64,000 nucleotides of DNA from an uncultured Paracoccaceae bacterium (GTDB lineage Bacteria; Pseudomonadota; Alphaproteobacteria; Rhodobacterales; Rhodobacteraceae). Shown here piece by piece: positions 44,509 to 53,032 of the stretch. Under the pieces are notes generated by a model, which was not told where the DNA came from, did no database searches, and worked only from the letters and a program-made list of their open reading frames with translations. How positions within the stretch are numbered: the stretch's first letter is position 1; each line of letters begins with the position of its first letter. The position numbers and the translations under genes are program-made. The stretch spans positions 62,001 through 126,000 of the forward strand of contig CATOSU010000002.1 in the NCBI GenBank assembly GCA_951812615.1. The letters run 5' to 3'.

Positions 44509-45567
44509 TCAGTGGGCCGATGAACCGGAAGTCGGTGTGAACTTGTCGTAGAAAACGCGGTCTGCATCGAAGTCGTTCATGAACAGAACCGGCGTCAGCG
44601 CGTCGATCATCGGCGGCGGGCCGCAGGCATAGACATCGCCTTCGCCGTCGACATCCATTTCCCTGAGCCGCCGGTCCACTGATTCGTGGACGAAGCCGCG
44701 TTCGCCAGTCCAGCTGTCGTCGCCGTTTGCGTGGCTGAGGACCGGGATGAATTCGACCGAAGGATATGCCTTGGTCAGATCGTCAATCTCGTCGAGCTTG
44801 AACAGGTCGTCCTGGGTCCGCGCGCCATAGAAGAACAGGATCGGGCGGTTTTCGCCACTGGCCAGTTGATCGTTGAGGATGGACCACACCGGCGACATGC
44901 CCGATCCGGCGCCCACCAGAACTACGGGTCCTTCTCGTTCTTCGCGTCGGAAGCACATGCCGTAGGGTCCGCAGATCTTGACGGTTGCGCCTTTTTTGAT
45001 TCCGCCGGCGTCGAGTTCGTTCGAGAACCGTCCGTCGGGATATTTTTTGATGATGAACGAGAGTTTTTGGGCTTCGCCCGGCGAATTTGCCATGGAGAAC
45101 GAGCGTGTAATCTCCTCCCCCTTTTCGGTGGTAACCGTGATGTCGACATATTGCCCCGCCCAGAACTTGAGCGGTGTATCAATTTCAATTTCCACACCGC
45201 GAATGTCGTGTGTCAGCTTCTGGAAATCGACAATTCGGCCACCAAACTCCTTGACCGGAATGGATTTCGACAGAACCTCTTCGTCATAGTTCAGCAGTTC
45301 GATTTCGACATCGCTGTAGGCCAGGGTGCGACACATCAGGATGTGCCCGCTGTCCTTCTCGAAATCGTTCAGCGCAAATGTCGAGTACTTCAACATTTCG
45401 GTTTCACCGTCGAGCTGAACGCATTTGCAGGCGGAACACTGGCCCTCTTTGCAACCATGCGGCAGCGCGATTCCCTGCCGGAACGCGGCATCGAGGATGG
45501 TTTCGTCTTCCTCGACTTCGAATTCGACGCCCACAGGCTCCAGTCTGACGTTGTATACGTCGGTCAT
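44509..45567 (-). CDS. prmB: Propane/acetone monooxygenase NADH reductase
   Basis: A 352-residue electron-transfer protein. The N-terminal plant-type [2Fe-2S] ferredoxin domain has Cys39, Cys44, Cys47 and Cys79 (GCKEGQCSACKC...MCRTL). The FAD site is RSFSMANS. NAD-binding motifs are GAGSGMSPV and CGPPPMIDA. The ATG at 45567 (MTDVYNVRLEP) is preferred over an upstream in-frame start at 45585. It carries electrons from NADH to the di-iron centre of PrmA. A GNRA-loop hairpin separates it from prmA. Confidence 0.93.
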   Translation of the reverse strand: MTDVYNVRLEPVGVEFEVEEDETILDAAFRQGIALPHGCKEGQCSACKCVQLDGETEMLKYSTFALNDFEKDSGHILMCRTLAYSDVEIELLNYDEEVLSKSIPVKEFGGRIVDFQKLTHDIRGVEIEIDTPLKFWAGQYVDITVTTEKGEEITRSFSMANSPGEAQKLSFIIKKYPDGRFSNELDAGGIKKGATVKICGPYGMCFRREEREGPVVLVGAGSGMSPVWSILNDQLASGENRPILFFYGARTQDDLFKLDEIDDLTKAYPSVEFIPVLSHANGDDSWTGERGFVHESVDRRLREMDVDGEGDVYACGPPPMIDALTPVLFMNDFDADRVFYDKFTPTSGSSAH

Positions 45568-45624
45568 TTGTAGCGGTCTCCTCATGCCCGGATTTGTGTT
45601 CCGGACGTGGTTTCGTGTCGGGAT

Positions 45625-45648
45625 GCACAGGCCGTTTCCGGCCTGTGC
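45625..45648 (-). other. Intercistronic hairpin with GAAA tetraloop between prmA and prmB
   Basis: A perfect 10-bp stem, GCACAGGCCG at 45625-45634 and its complement at 45639-45648. On the minus (mRNA) strand the four-base loop is GAAA, a GNRA tetraloop. It lies 12 bases after the prmA stop and has no T-tract. It may protect prmA mRNA from 3' decay and set a higher level of hydroxylase than of reductase. Confidence 0.75.
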
Positions 45649-45659
45649 AGTCGGTTTGC

Positions 45660-47324
45660 TTAGTTGAAGGGCGTGATCGTGAACCCGGCACGGTACTCGG
45701 CCAGGTGCGCTTCACGCTCGGCGTCAGACATGCCGCGCAGCGCGTTGAGCGGCGATCCCAGCGTGTGACCGCGGACGTGATCGAGCTTCCACATGTCCTT
45801 GTTGTCGAACCGCAGATGCGGTTGCGGCACCAGCGTTTCGCCATCTTCGCGGACAAAGTTGAGGTCCTTGATGGCATCTGCCAGATCCCACCCGTCGTAA
45901 ACGGTTTCCCATTCACGCTTGCCCGAGAACTTGCCCATCGCCGGGGTCGGACGACCCTCGTACTCGTCCGAGAACGCCTCGACGGCAGTCCAGCGGTCAA
46001 GCTCGTGCGCGAAGGTGTGCAACTGACCGTCGATCTCGTCGACAACCATGTCTTCGCGGATCAGGCACGGCACCAGGCACGACCAGCAACGATGCGGATA
46101 GACATAGCCGACTTCCTCGTTGAAGGTGATGACCTTCTGACCGGGCACGCTCAGTTTCGCATACCACTTCCAGAAGTCGCCAAACTCAGCATACCAGCCC
46201 GGATACTTGTGCTCGAACCATTCGAAGTCTTTCTCGGTCTGAGCTTCGATCCGCCAGAAATTCACCGGCCAGCCAAACGCGAAGAACTGGGCAACCTTGT
46301 GCACATAATTCTTCTCGGTGATCCGCTTCCAGGCTTCCTGCACATCGTCGTGATGCACTTTCACGCCATACTTTTCGAGCGGCAGCATGTAGGTCCGGTA
46401 GTAATCTTCAAAGATCCAGCGGTGCCACATTTCCGCGTAGGATTCCTTTTCCTTGTCGCGGTTGGTGGTGCCGTATTCGATGAAGGTACCGATGGCTGCG
46501 TCCACAATGGCGTGGTTCTGCCAGAAGGCATAACGCAGGTCGCGTTCCAGAAGCTGATGGTTGTCAGGTTCTTTCAGCGCGGCCATCAACAGCGAGTGGC
46601 CGTTTCCGATGTGGCGGCTCTCGTCGGACTGAACCGACAGGAACACGGTGGGAAGCGCGTAGTCACCGTTGCGGGCGGCTTCCGACGGCATGGCCACAAA
46701 GAGCGTGTTGGTGAAGGCGGTTTCAGCGACAACCGTCAGGTACATGCACGCGGCGGTCATGGTGTCGCCGGTGATGAACCCCTCGCCGAACTGGCGGCCG
46801 ATCGTGGTTGCATAGCACTTGCCGAAGGCTTCTTCGGTGATATCAAACCCGGCTGGGTCGATATAGTTTTCCATGTACCACTTTTTCAGGTTCATCTGGA
46901 TCGTCGAGTGCCGGAATTCATCGACCATCTGCATGGTGAAGCCGGTCCGCAGATCTTCGCCGGGCGCCAAACGGGCAACCATTGCCATCGAACGGGCGGC
47001 AGAGATTTCCGGGAACGGGATGATCGCCAGGAACAGCTTCATCCATTCGATCCAGCGTGGTTCGACATTGCGGAACATGTCGCCGCGAAGGGCCGCATCC
47101 AGCGCACCGTAGACGCGGTTATCCTTTTCCTCTTCCATCGGGAAGTAGGACCGCAGCACCTGCTTCATCGGATCGCGCGGTGCCTTGGTGATCTTGTAGT
47201 CGGTCGGGAAGGTGTTGGCTTCCTGAACGTATGTTGGGTTCCAGCCAAGATCGGAAATCTTCTTGGTGGCTTCGCCCACCGAGATTCCCCGTTGAGAGGT
47301 TATTTTGTTTAGCGTAATCGCCAT
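45660..47324 (-). CDS. prmA: Propane/acetone monooxygenase hydroxylase large (alpha) subunit
   Basis: A 554-residue catalytic subunit of a soluble di-iron monooxygenase, closest in organisation to the group 5 PrmA/MimA enzymes, which oxidise propane, acetone or phenol. The di-iron ligands are Glu106, Glu136, His139, Glu201, Glu235 and His238 (DEFRH and DESRH motifs). Their spacing is identical to that of methane monooxygenase MmoH (Glu114, 144, His147, Glu209, 243, His246). It is the first gene of an eight-gene minus-strand operon. The 600-base leader contains a sigma-54-like promoter and three activator-site repeats. Substrate range cannot be read from sequence. Confidence 0.95.
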   Translation of the reverse strand: MAITLNKITSQRGISVGEATKKISDLGWNPTYVQEANTFPTDYKITKAPRDPMKQVLRSYFPMEEEKDNRVYGALDAALRGDMFRNVEPRWIEWMKLFLAIIPFPEISAARSMAMVARLAPGEDLRTGFTMQMVDEFRHSTIQMNLKKWYMENYIDPAGFDITEEAFGKCYATTIGRQFGEGFITGDTMTAACMYLTVVAETAFTNTLFVAMPSEAARNGDYALPTVFLSVQSDESRHIGNGHSLLMAALKEPDNHQLLERDLRYAFWQNHAIVDAAIGTFIEYGTTNRDKEKESYAEMWHRWIFEDYYRTYMLPLEKYGVKVHHDDVQEAWKRITEKNYVHKVAQFFAFGWPVNFWRIEAQTEKDFEWFEHKYPGWYAEFGDFWKWYAKLSVPGQKVITFNEEVGYVYPHRCWSCLVPCLIREDMVVDEIDGQLHTFAHELDRWTAVEAFSDEYEGRPTPAMGKFSGKREWETVYDGWDLADAIKDLNFVREDGETLVPQPHLRFDNKDMWKLDHVRGHTLGSPLNALRGMSDAEREAHLAEYRAGFTITPFN

Positions 47325-47598
47325 GCCATGAGCCTCCTTTCAGCTCTGACCGGTCAGCCGGTCCTTTGGCGGCAGCTGATGCTGCCAGACTGGTCGGGCC
47401 ATCCCCGCTACCGCGCAGATTTGCGACGGCAACTGGACCCGACCGTTCGGATCACGGCAAAGGTTTGAAAGCTTGCTGGACTTCCGCAACCGAGGGAACG
47501 TTTCATCCCCTTCTGTTTGTCCGCGGCAGCCCGCTCCCTGTTCCTTCGTTCTTGGCGGTTTCCCTCTTCGTGGAAACTCGGCGTTATGCCAAAGAACA

Positions 47599-47615
47599 TG
47601 TAATTACCGTGCCTG
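47599..47615 (-). promoter_or_regulatory. Candidate sigma-54 promoter for prmA
   Basis: The minus strand reads CAGGCACGGTAATTACA, which compares with the consensus YTGGCACGRNNNTTGCW with two mismatches: A for T just before GG, and A for G in the -12 element. Spacing of the -24 and -12 blocks is exact. A sigma-54 activator gene and an rpoN gene flank the operon, supporting the call. The altered -12 element leaves doubt. The 5' leader would be about 265 bases. Confidence 0.5.
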
Positions 47616-47789
47616 ACCGGTTCTTCGGAGCCAAAAAAATATGCATGCGGGGCAAAAAATGAGCACAGTACGTTGTTTTTAAAGAATAATTATTTGGAAT
47701 CCGGGTGCGAAAAATTGACATTCCCGGCAGCGGCTGGCCAAATGTGCTGTACCTTGCAGCACCTGAATACCGTTCCATTTCTTTACGCT

Positions 47790-47824
47790 TGTTACACTCC
47801 GCGCCTGTTACAGCGCGTGTTACA
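47790..47824 (-). promoter_or_regulatory. Three TGTAACA repeats, putative activator-binding sites
   Basis: On the minus strand TGTAACA occurs three times (plus-strand TGTTACA at 47790-47796, 47806-47812 and 47818-47824), each within a nearly palindromic 9-mer such as GTGTAACAC or CTGTAACAG. They lie about 175 bases upstream of the candidate -24/-12 promoter, the usual distance for sigma-54 enhancer sites. They probably bind the activator encoded at 36027. Confidence 0.65.
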
Positions 47825-47926
47825 CTTTTGCCGTAACGCTGGTTTTTTCGGGGAGGATTGCTTTTGGAATGGCTGCCGAAGGCACCGACAAAGGTCTCGG
47901 GTGCCCTGCAATCATGACATCAGCGG

Positions 47927-48481
47927 TTACTGGCCTGACACCCGATCCACGGGGTGGCAGCGGCGCTGGAACCGCAAGAACGCAACAGCGTGTCCATGCG
48001 CAAAGGAGAACCGCCGGAAGGGCGGGCCGACAAGGTCAAAGCCGAGCTTTCGTAACAAAGCTGCCGCGGCTTGGTTCTGCGCCATGCAGCAGGCTGTCAC
48101 CGTTCCGGTTCCGTCCGGTAATCGGTGCAGAAATTCGCGCACGGCCCAAAGACCCAGCCCCTGACCGTGAAACGCCGGCCGGATCCAGAATGACAGCTCT
48201 GTTCCCAGACTGATTATCCCCGCCAGATCGCCGTCAACACACAGGACTCGCGCCCAAACATCCCGATCGCCGAGAAATTGCAGGTACTTCTCGCCTGATT
48301 GCCGGTCGGGCGGTACCGGCAAGGCGGCCAGCCAGCGCGTCAGAACCGGGTCCTGCAAAGCGGCAATGACTGCCACGGCATCTGACGCGGAATAGGGCCG
48401 CAGTGACGCGCGGGCTCCCAATGCTGTCCCGCCGTGTTCCCCTTCATCCGGATCGCCGGGAAGATTGGGCGCCCGGAACAT
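47927..48481 (-). CDS. GNAT-family N-acetyltransferase
   Basis: A 184-residue acetyltransferase resembling RimJ/RimL-type GNATs. The acetyl-CoA pyrophosphate loop appears as PAFHGQGLGLWAV, and NQAAAALLRKLGFDLVG is the typical C-terminal helix. It starts three bases after the VOC gene ends and is the last gene of an rpoN-VOC-GNAT run whose tail enters the prmA upstream region. Its substrate is unknown, and a role in the monooxygenase system is not shown. Confidence 0.8.
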   Translation of the reverse strand: MFRAPNLPGDPDEGEHGGTALGARASLRPYSASDAVAVIAALQDPVLTRWLAALPVPPDRQSGEKYLQFLGDRDVWARVLCVDGDLAGIISLGTELSFWIRPAFHGQGLGLWAVREFLHRLPDGTGTVTACCMAQNQAAAALLRKLGFDLVGPPFRRFSFAHGHAVAFLRFQRRCHPVDRVSGQ

Positions 48482-48483
48482 CG

Positions 48484-48879
48484 TTACAAATAGCGCCCGG
48501 CCCGCTGCAGTACTTCGATCTGGTAGCCATCGGGGTCGGCAATGAAAAAGAACCGCGCCACCGGCACGCCATTGTTTGCAAAATCGACGATCTTGCGCGG
48601 TGCCAGACCCAGTTCCGTCATTCTGGCGTGTTCTGCATCCAGATCGTCGACAGACACTGCCAGATGCCCATAGCCGTTGCCCAGATCGTAGGGTTCTTCG
48701 GTGCCCTTGTTGACGGTCAGTTCAAGTTCAAACGTGCTTTCAGAATTGGAAAGATAGAGCAGCGTGAAGCCTTCGAAATCCAGCCGGTCGGCGACCGTCA
48801 GCCCGAACGCCGCGCCGTAAAAGCCCACTGACCGTTCCTCGTTTAAAACCCGGATCATGCTGTGGATTGCCTTGGCCAT
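48484..48879 (-). CDS. VOC-superfamily protein, glyoxalase I-like
   Basis: A 131-residue protein starting at ATG 48879 (MAKAIHSMIRVLNEERSVGF) with AAAGG upstream; the frame is open further but without merit. Glyoxalase I features include FYGAAFGLTVADRLDFEGF, the ELELTVN strand, GYGHLAVSVDDL and FIADPDGYQIEVLQRAG, with metal-ligand His and Glu in typical places. Real GloA would isomerise the methylglyoxal-glutathione adduct; an acetol/methylglyoxal link to acetone oxidation would be attractive but is speculative. Confidence 0.85.
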   Translation of the reverse strand: MAKAIHSMIRVLNEERSVGFYGAAFGLTVADRLDFEGFTLLYLSNSESTFELELTVNKGTEEPYDLGNGYGHLAVSVDDLDAEHARMTELGLAPRKIVDFANNGVPVARFFFIADPDGYQIEVLQRAGRYL

Positions 48880-48907
48880 TTTGGCGACCTTTCTGTCTGT
48901 GGAGTTT

Positions 48908-50257
48908 CTAGGTGTGGCGGTAATTCTGCTGATTATCGCGCGAGGGAAGATCCGCGGCCCGTGCATTCACTACCAATGCGGAGAGTTCAGCGGACTTGCG
49001 GCGGATAGCGGGCGCGTCAAGACCAAGAAATTGCCGGTATTTTGTGACCGTCCGTCGGGACAGATCGAAGCCGGACCTCTTCATCTGATGGGCGATCTCC
49101 TGATCACCCAGCGGTGACATCCTGTCTTCACCGGCAACCAGATCCTTGATCATCTGCAACGCTGCGTGTTTCGTCCGGGGCTGGTCGCAATACGGAACCG
49201 GGCTGCAAAACAGAGACTTTGCAGAAATGCACCCGAGCGGGCACTGAATTGTCAAACCTGACAAGATCCGGCTGACCGTTGCTTCGCTGACGCCGATGTC
49301 GTCCGCGATGTCACTCATACCCATCGGGGCAAGGGCCGCGTACCCGTTCGCGAGAAAGCCCTGCTGTCGGGCAAAAATCGCGCCAACGACCGACAACGTC
49401 GTAGACTTCCGCATTTCAACGGCGGTCTGCAACGCCCTGGCTTCCTGAACCAGATTTTTCAGCGCGCTTGCGTCTTGCGATCCGCCCGGCCCGTCCGCGT
49501 CAGAACCATGAGACAGCCGAACCGAGGGGAAACTCGACCCGCTTAGCTCAATGGTCACTTCCTGTTCGGTGACCTGCAAAATCACGTCGCTTCCGCGCAG
49601 AACGGTTTCATCGAACGAAAACGCGCTGCCAGGCTTCGGGTCCATCCTGCGGATAAGATCCAGCCGCAGGGCGAACTCTTTCGGGTCGCTTTTCAGCCTG
49701 CGCGCCAGCGTCGCCACATCGCAGGTCATCAAGTGATCCAGATGTGCGATCAACGTTTCCATAACGTCATCGAACTGGCCCCGGTCGATTGCCTGAAGCC
49801 TCAGGCAATCCTTCAGATCGCGCGCAAACACGCCTGCCGGCTCCAGGCTTTGCAGCCGGTCCAGCACGCTTTGACAGTCCCAAAGGGCAAAGCCGTGAAC
49901 CTCCGCAATGTGTTCAGCGGGCGCCGCGAGCCACCCGCTCGGCTCGATCTCCTGCAGGAACGCCAAAGCGATCTCGATCTCACGGTTTGAGTGGAAAACC
50001 AGATGGAATTGATCGGCAATATGGCGGTAGAGGCTGTTCCGGGCGTCGTTAGGCAAATCCTGCGTGCCCCAGCTTGCCGCCCCTGCGCCGGTGTCTTTTT
50101 GCCCGCGTTCGACTTCGACAAGTGGATTTCGCTCAATCGTATCCGTCAGATGTTCGCGCAGTTCCACCCCCGTCATACGCATCACCTTGACGGCCAGCAT
50201 CATGACCTGGTTCAGCGACCCGGTCTGACGAAGGGCATGTGCATAACCCGCTTTCAT
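48908..50257 (-). CDS. rpoN: RNA polymerase sigma-54 factor (RpoN), divergent paralogue
   Basis: A 449-residue sigma-54. Region I begins LNQVMMLAVKVMRMTGVEL and continues ERNPLVEVE; it is poorer in Gln than usual. The helix-turn-helix region has MSDIADDIGVSEATVSRIL, and the RpoN box reads SRRTVTKYR against the consensus ARRTVAKYR. The start at 50257 is a compromise; the frame is open to 50338. Housekeeping rpoN is normally linked to hpf and ptsN; none of these is here. Its neighbourhood (prm operon, sigma-54 activator) suggests a dedicated sigma factor. Confidence 0.88.
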   Translation of the reverse strand: MKAGYAHALRQTGSLNQVMMLAVKVMRMTGVELREHLTDTIERNPLVEVERGQKDTGAGAASWGTQDLPNDARNSLYRHIADQFHLVFHSNREIEIALAFLQEIEPSGWLAAPAEHIAEVHGFALWDCQSVLDRLQSLEPAGVFARDLKDCLRLQAIDRGQFDDVMETLIAHLDHLMTCDVATLARRLKSDPKEFALRLDLIRRMDPKPGSAFSFDETVLRGSDVILQVTEQEVTIELSGSSFPSVRLSHGSDADGPGGSQDASALKNLVQEARALQTAVEMRKSTTLSVVGAIFARQQGFLANGYAALAPMGMSDIADDIGVSEATVSRILSGLTIQCPLGCISAKSLFCSPVPYCDQPRTKHAALQMIKDLVAGEDRMSPLGDQEIAHQMKRSGFDLSRRTVTKYRQFLGLDAPAIRRKSAELSALVVNARAADLPSRDNQQNYRHT

Positions 50258-50394
50258 CACGCCGCACAGCCACTGATTTCGGACAACGAATGCGGGGCGG
50301 CCGGTCCACCAATTCCGATCTTCCGACATTTCATGCATTGTCGGACCAGGGATCGCTGATAGTTTTGAGCCAGATCAGCAGGATTGACTTCGCC

Positions 50395-51351
50395 ATGCCG
50401 ACCAATTTCATCGCCCCGGCCCATTTGCCTTTCGAAGCCAACTATCCGGGCCTGTCCCCGCAGCTTTTGGCGCGCACCCGCCAGATGTGGTCGGCACGTG
50501 GGCTGGACCTGGACAACGTGTGGCGCAATACGATCGGGCGTTTCCGAAGCGTACATGTGGTCGGCGATTGGGACCTTGCCAACGACAGCGGTCCGGTCGA
50601 CCAGTTTTTCATGTTCGAGCAGGCCGCCATCTGGCTCGCATCTCTGAACGCCACCGCCGGAGCGGCGGTCAATTCCCGCGACACCAGACTGACCAACCCG
50701 CAATGGCGCGCCCTGCACGCCTTGACGTTTCGGATGATCGAACAGCTCGATGCGATCCGATTGCTGTTTCTGACCGGGCTGCCGACGCCATCCATGCAGA
50801 TCGCGCGCAGCATATCCGAGGACGTGGACATGGCGCTGGCGTTCGTGTCCCGGCCAAAGCTGGCCGCACGGTTCATCGAATGCACCACCGTTGAAGAAGC
50901 CAACGAATTCTGGCGCCGCCATATCTCTGGCGGGCGCGCATTCAAAGCGGTGAGCGAACAGTTGTACCGCGTGGGGCTGGAATTCGATCAGACCGGGGAA
51001 TATGCCGCCTGGCGCAAGAACGTAAAGGCGATCCTTGGAACGGCTGTGCATTCCTCTTTCCGGACACCGGAAACGACGGCAGGCCAGCCCCCTGAGGCGC
51101 AGTCTCGCCAAAACAGCGACTGCCTTTATTTCGTGACCCTGCGGCTGCAGGAAATGTGTGCCTATGCGCATGGGCTGACTGACCGGTTTGGCGCGGACCT
51201 TGAGGCGGTTCAACGGGCGGACCAGCCGGCGTCCGGTGATGACCTGGGCCGGCTGACGGCCCGGATTTCCAGAATCACCGTCGAACAGCTGCGCTGGACG
51301 CTGGCCACCGGCGATGCCGAAGAACCCACCGCGTCGTATCAGATGCATTAG
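50395..51351 (+). CDS. Hypothetical protein, divergent from rpoN
   Basis: A 318-residue soluble protein that I do not recognise. The start is ATG 50395 (MPTNFIAPAHLPFEANYPGL), with AGGA upstream. It is largely alpha-helical in appearance, for example WRALHALTFRMIEQLDAIRL and IARSISEDVDMALAFV, and lacks signal peptide or membrane helices. The conserved-looking Arg/Glu-rich centre recalls helical DUF5677-type proteins, but this is a weak impression. It overlaps the end of the next minus-strand gene by four bases and faces rpoN across a 137-base gap. Confidence 0.7.
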   Translation: MPTNFIAPAHLPFEANYPGLSPQLLARTRQMWSARGLDLDNVWRNTIGRFRSVHVVGDWDLANDSGPVDQFFMFEQAAIWLASLNATAGAAVNSRDTRLTNPQWRALHALTFRMIEQLDAIRLLFLTGLPTPSMQIARSISEDVDMALAFVSRPKLAARFIECTTVEEANEFWRRHISGGRAFKAVSEQLYRVGLEFDQTGEYAAWRKNVKAILGTAVHSSFRTPETTAGQPPEAQSRQNSDCLYFVTLRLQEMCAYAHGLTDRFGADLEAVQRADQPASGDDLGRLTARISRITVEQLRWTLATGDAEEPTASYQMH

Positions 51352-51527
51352 TGTTCGGTTTGACTTTGCGGGTCGGTCTGCCCGCGGGCGATCCATTGGG
51401 CCGCCATGACAAGAGCCCCCATCGCGAAATCCTTGCCGTGCGCCTCGATCATATCCGCGGATATGTTCGACAATTGCGTGAAGTACTTGTCTTTGCTTTG
51501 CTCTTCGGGTGTCAGCTTGTCGGCCAT
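51348..51527 (-). CDS. Small hypothetical protein (59 residues)
   Basis: Starts at ATG 51527 with GGAG about 8 bases upstream and reads MADKLTPEEQSKDKYFTQLS, then MGALVMAAQWIARGQ. It is acidic, helical and soluble. It is the last gene in a minus-strand set with the WD40-like and coiled-coil genes, 34 bases after the former. No family is recognised. Confidence 0.65.
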   Translation of the reverse strand: MADKLTPEEQSKDKYFTQLSNISADMIEAHGKDFAMGALVMAAQWIARGQTDPQSQTEH

Positions 51528-51561
51528 GACGGTTCTCCTCCGTTGGTAGAAATCTTGATTG

Positions 51562-52692
51562 TTATTTGAACATTTGCGCCGGAAAGGTGACGAGCGCGGC
51601 CTTGCCCGAGGCATAGCCGATGGCCAGGTGCTCGCCGGTTTTCGACCAGCACAGGCTGCGCACTTCGGTGTCTCTTTCCTGATGCAGCATCATTTCCTCC
51701 GTGCCGCCGATGCTGGCGACCGCCACCAGACCACTGGCATAGCCGGTTGCCACAAGGCTGCGTTCGGGGTGGGCCGCGATTGCATTGATCACGACAAAAC
51801 CCGGCTTTCCGGTGGTCAACGGTGTCCCGGGCTGGTCATTTTCCGGCAGATCGCCGGCATCCCAGCCGACCAGCCGAAACGCCCCGGACGTCACCAGTGC
51901 ATTTCCGGTATCGCTGAACGCCGTGTTCCGGACCGGGCTTGGAAAACCCTCGACACGTTGGGCCGTTCCGGTGGCGCGATTGACGACGTAAAAACTCTTG
52001 TCTGCCGAGGCACAGGCCAGTTGGCTGCCCGACTTGTGCCAGCTGATTTCGGTGATCTCGCCACCGCAGTCGATGGCCTGCGGCGCGGCTGACGGGTTTT
52101 GAAGGTCGATCAGGCTGAGCGTTCCGTTGCCCCAGGCCGCAAGCGAGTGCCCATCCGGCGAAACGGCCTGACAGGTAACCGGATGGCCCAACGTGAGCTG
52201 GGCCAGAACCTGCATATCGTTGGTGTAACAAACCTCAACCCGATCCTGCCGGGCAACCGCAATGATATGCCCCGTGGCGCTGCCGCACACCGATGTCACC
52301 GCGCTGGTGCCCGGCTTGAGCCTGGACACAACCTGCCCGCCCGCCGTGACATGCTGCACCGCGCCATCGCGATCGGCCACCGCGAAACCCTGCGCTCCGA
52401 ACCGGACGGCGGGAAGATCCGTACGCACTTCCGGCTCAGGCGATTTGAGAGGCGCCACCGGGTTCTTGCGTGGCTGGATCATCGTCCGCCCGGTTTCCAG
52501 TTCCATACGCGTACGGATCTTCGGGCTCTCGGCATCTTTGGTCGACGCCAGTGCCAGTTTTCCGGATGCCAGCCTGAATACCACGGCGCTGTCATCGTGA
52601 TTGAATTCTGTCTGAACGACCCCGCTCTCCAGCGTCCATTCCCGGGCCAGCAAGTCGAATAGCGAAAGCCCCGTTGCGCTGTTCTCACCCAT
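51562..52692 (-). CDS. WD40-repeat-like beta-propeller protein
   Basis: A 376-residue protein with repeated blade-like segments, such as TCQAVSPDGHSLAAWGNGTL, ITEISWHKSGSQLACASADK, VRNTAFSDTGNALVTSGAF and VRSLCWSKTGEHLAIGYASG. No signal peptide is present, so it is cytoplasmic, probably a scaffold. It starts one base after the stop of the coiled-coil gene and is followed by the 59-residue gene. WD40-type scaffolds are uncommon in bacteria outside large signalling proteins. The partner is unknown. Confidence 0.75.
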   Translation of the reverse strand: MGENSATGLSLFDLLAREWTLESGVVQTEFNHDDSAVVFRLASGKLALASTKDAESPKIRTRMELETGRTMIQPRKNPVAPLKSPEPEVRTDLPAVRFGAQGFAVADRDGAVQHVTAGGQVVSRLKPGTSAVTSVCGSATGHIIAVARQDRVEVCYTNDMQVLAQLTLGHPVTCQAVSPDGHSLAAWGNGTLSLIDLQNPSAAPQAIDCGGEITEISWHKSGSQLACASADKSFYVVNRATGTAQRVEGFPSPVRNTAFSDTGNALVTSGAFRLVGWDAGDLPENDQPGTPLTTGKPGFVVINAIAAHPERSLVATGYASGLVAVASIGGTEEMMLHQERDTEVRSLCWSKTGEHLAIGYASGKAALVTFPAQMFK

Positions 52693-52693
52693 A

Positions 52694-52972
52694 TCAATTC
52701 TCCTTTTGTGCCGCAGTTGCGATCTCTTTGTCGATCTCGGCCAATTCCAGCTCGAGCTTACCTATGCGCTGTTCGCAGGCTTCAAGCTGGGCCTCGGCAT
52801 CCTGTTGAGCGGCATTGATTTCCGCAGCGTCCGGGCTTTTCATCGACAGGACGTCCTGCCCGCTGCGTAGTTGCACAATGCGCAGATGTTCGGCATTTTC
52901 CTGCGAAAGCCGGCCGATCACCTGCATTCGCATTTCGAACAGTCTTGCGACATCATTGGATTGACCGGACAT
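52694..52972 (-). CDS. Small coiled-coil protein
   Basis: A 92-residue protein. The C-terminal half (INAAQQDAEAQLEACEQRIG and on through KLELELAEIDKEIA) is a heptad-rich coiled coil; the N-terminal half has RLFEMRMQVIGRLSQENAEH. It is first in the minus-strand set with the WD40-like and 59-residue genes, and divergent from the 53033 gene over a 60-base gap. No family is recognised. An oligomeric adaptor to the propeller is a reasonable guess only. Confidence 0.7.
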   Translation of the reverse strand: MSGQSNDVARLFEMRMQVIGRLSQENAEHLRIVQLRSGQDVLSMKSPDAAEINAAQQDAEAQLEACEQRIGKLELELAEIDKEIATAAQKEN

Positions 52973-53032
52973 TCAGATCTCCCCTATGAGACGTCCGGTC
53001 GGCTTGATTTCAGCCTGCGGGGAAAATGAAAA

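Noticed and set aside
42180..47312. Long plus-strand open frames (395, 340, 295 and 572 codons) opposite the prm genes
   Set aside because: They are antisense shadows caused by GC-rich codon use; the minus-strand genes carry complete family motifs including all six di-iron ligands.
47780..47800. Alternative sigma-54-like match (GG-N10-GC) on the minus strand within the TGTAACA repeats
   Set aside because: Only the two dinucleotides fit; the rest differs from consensus and it coincides with the activator repeats, so 47599-47615 is preferred.
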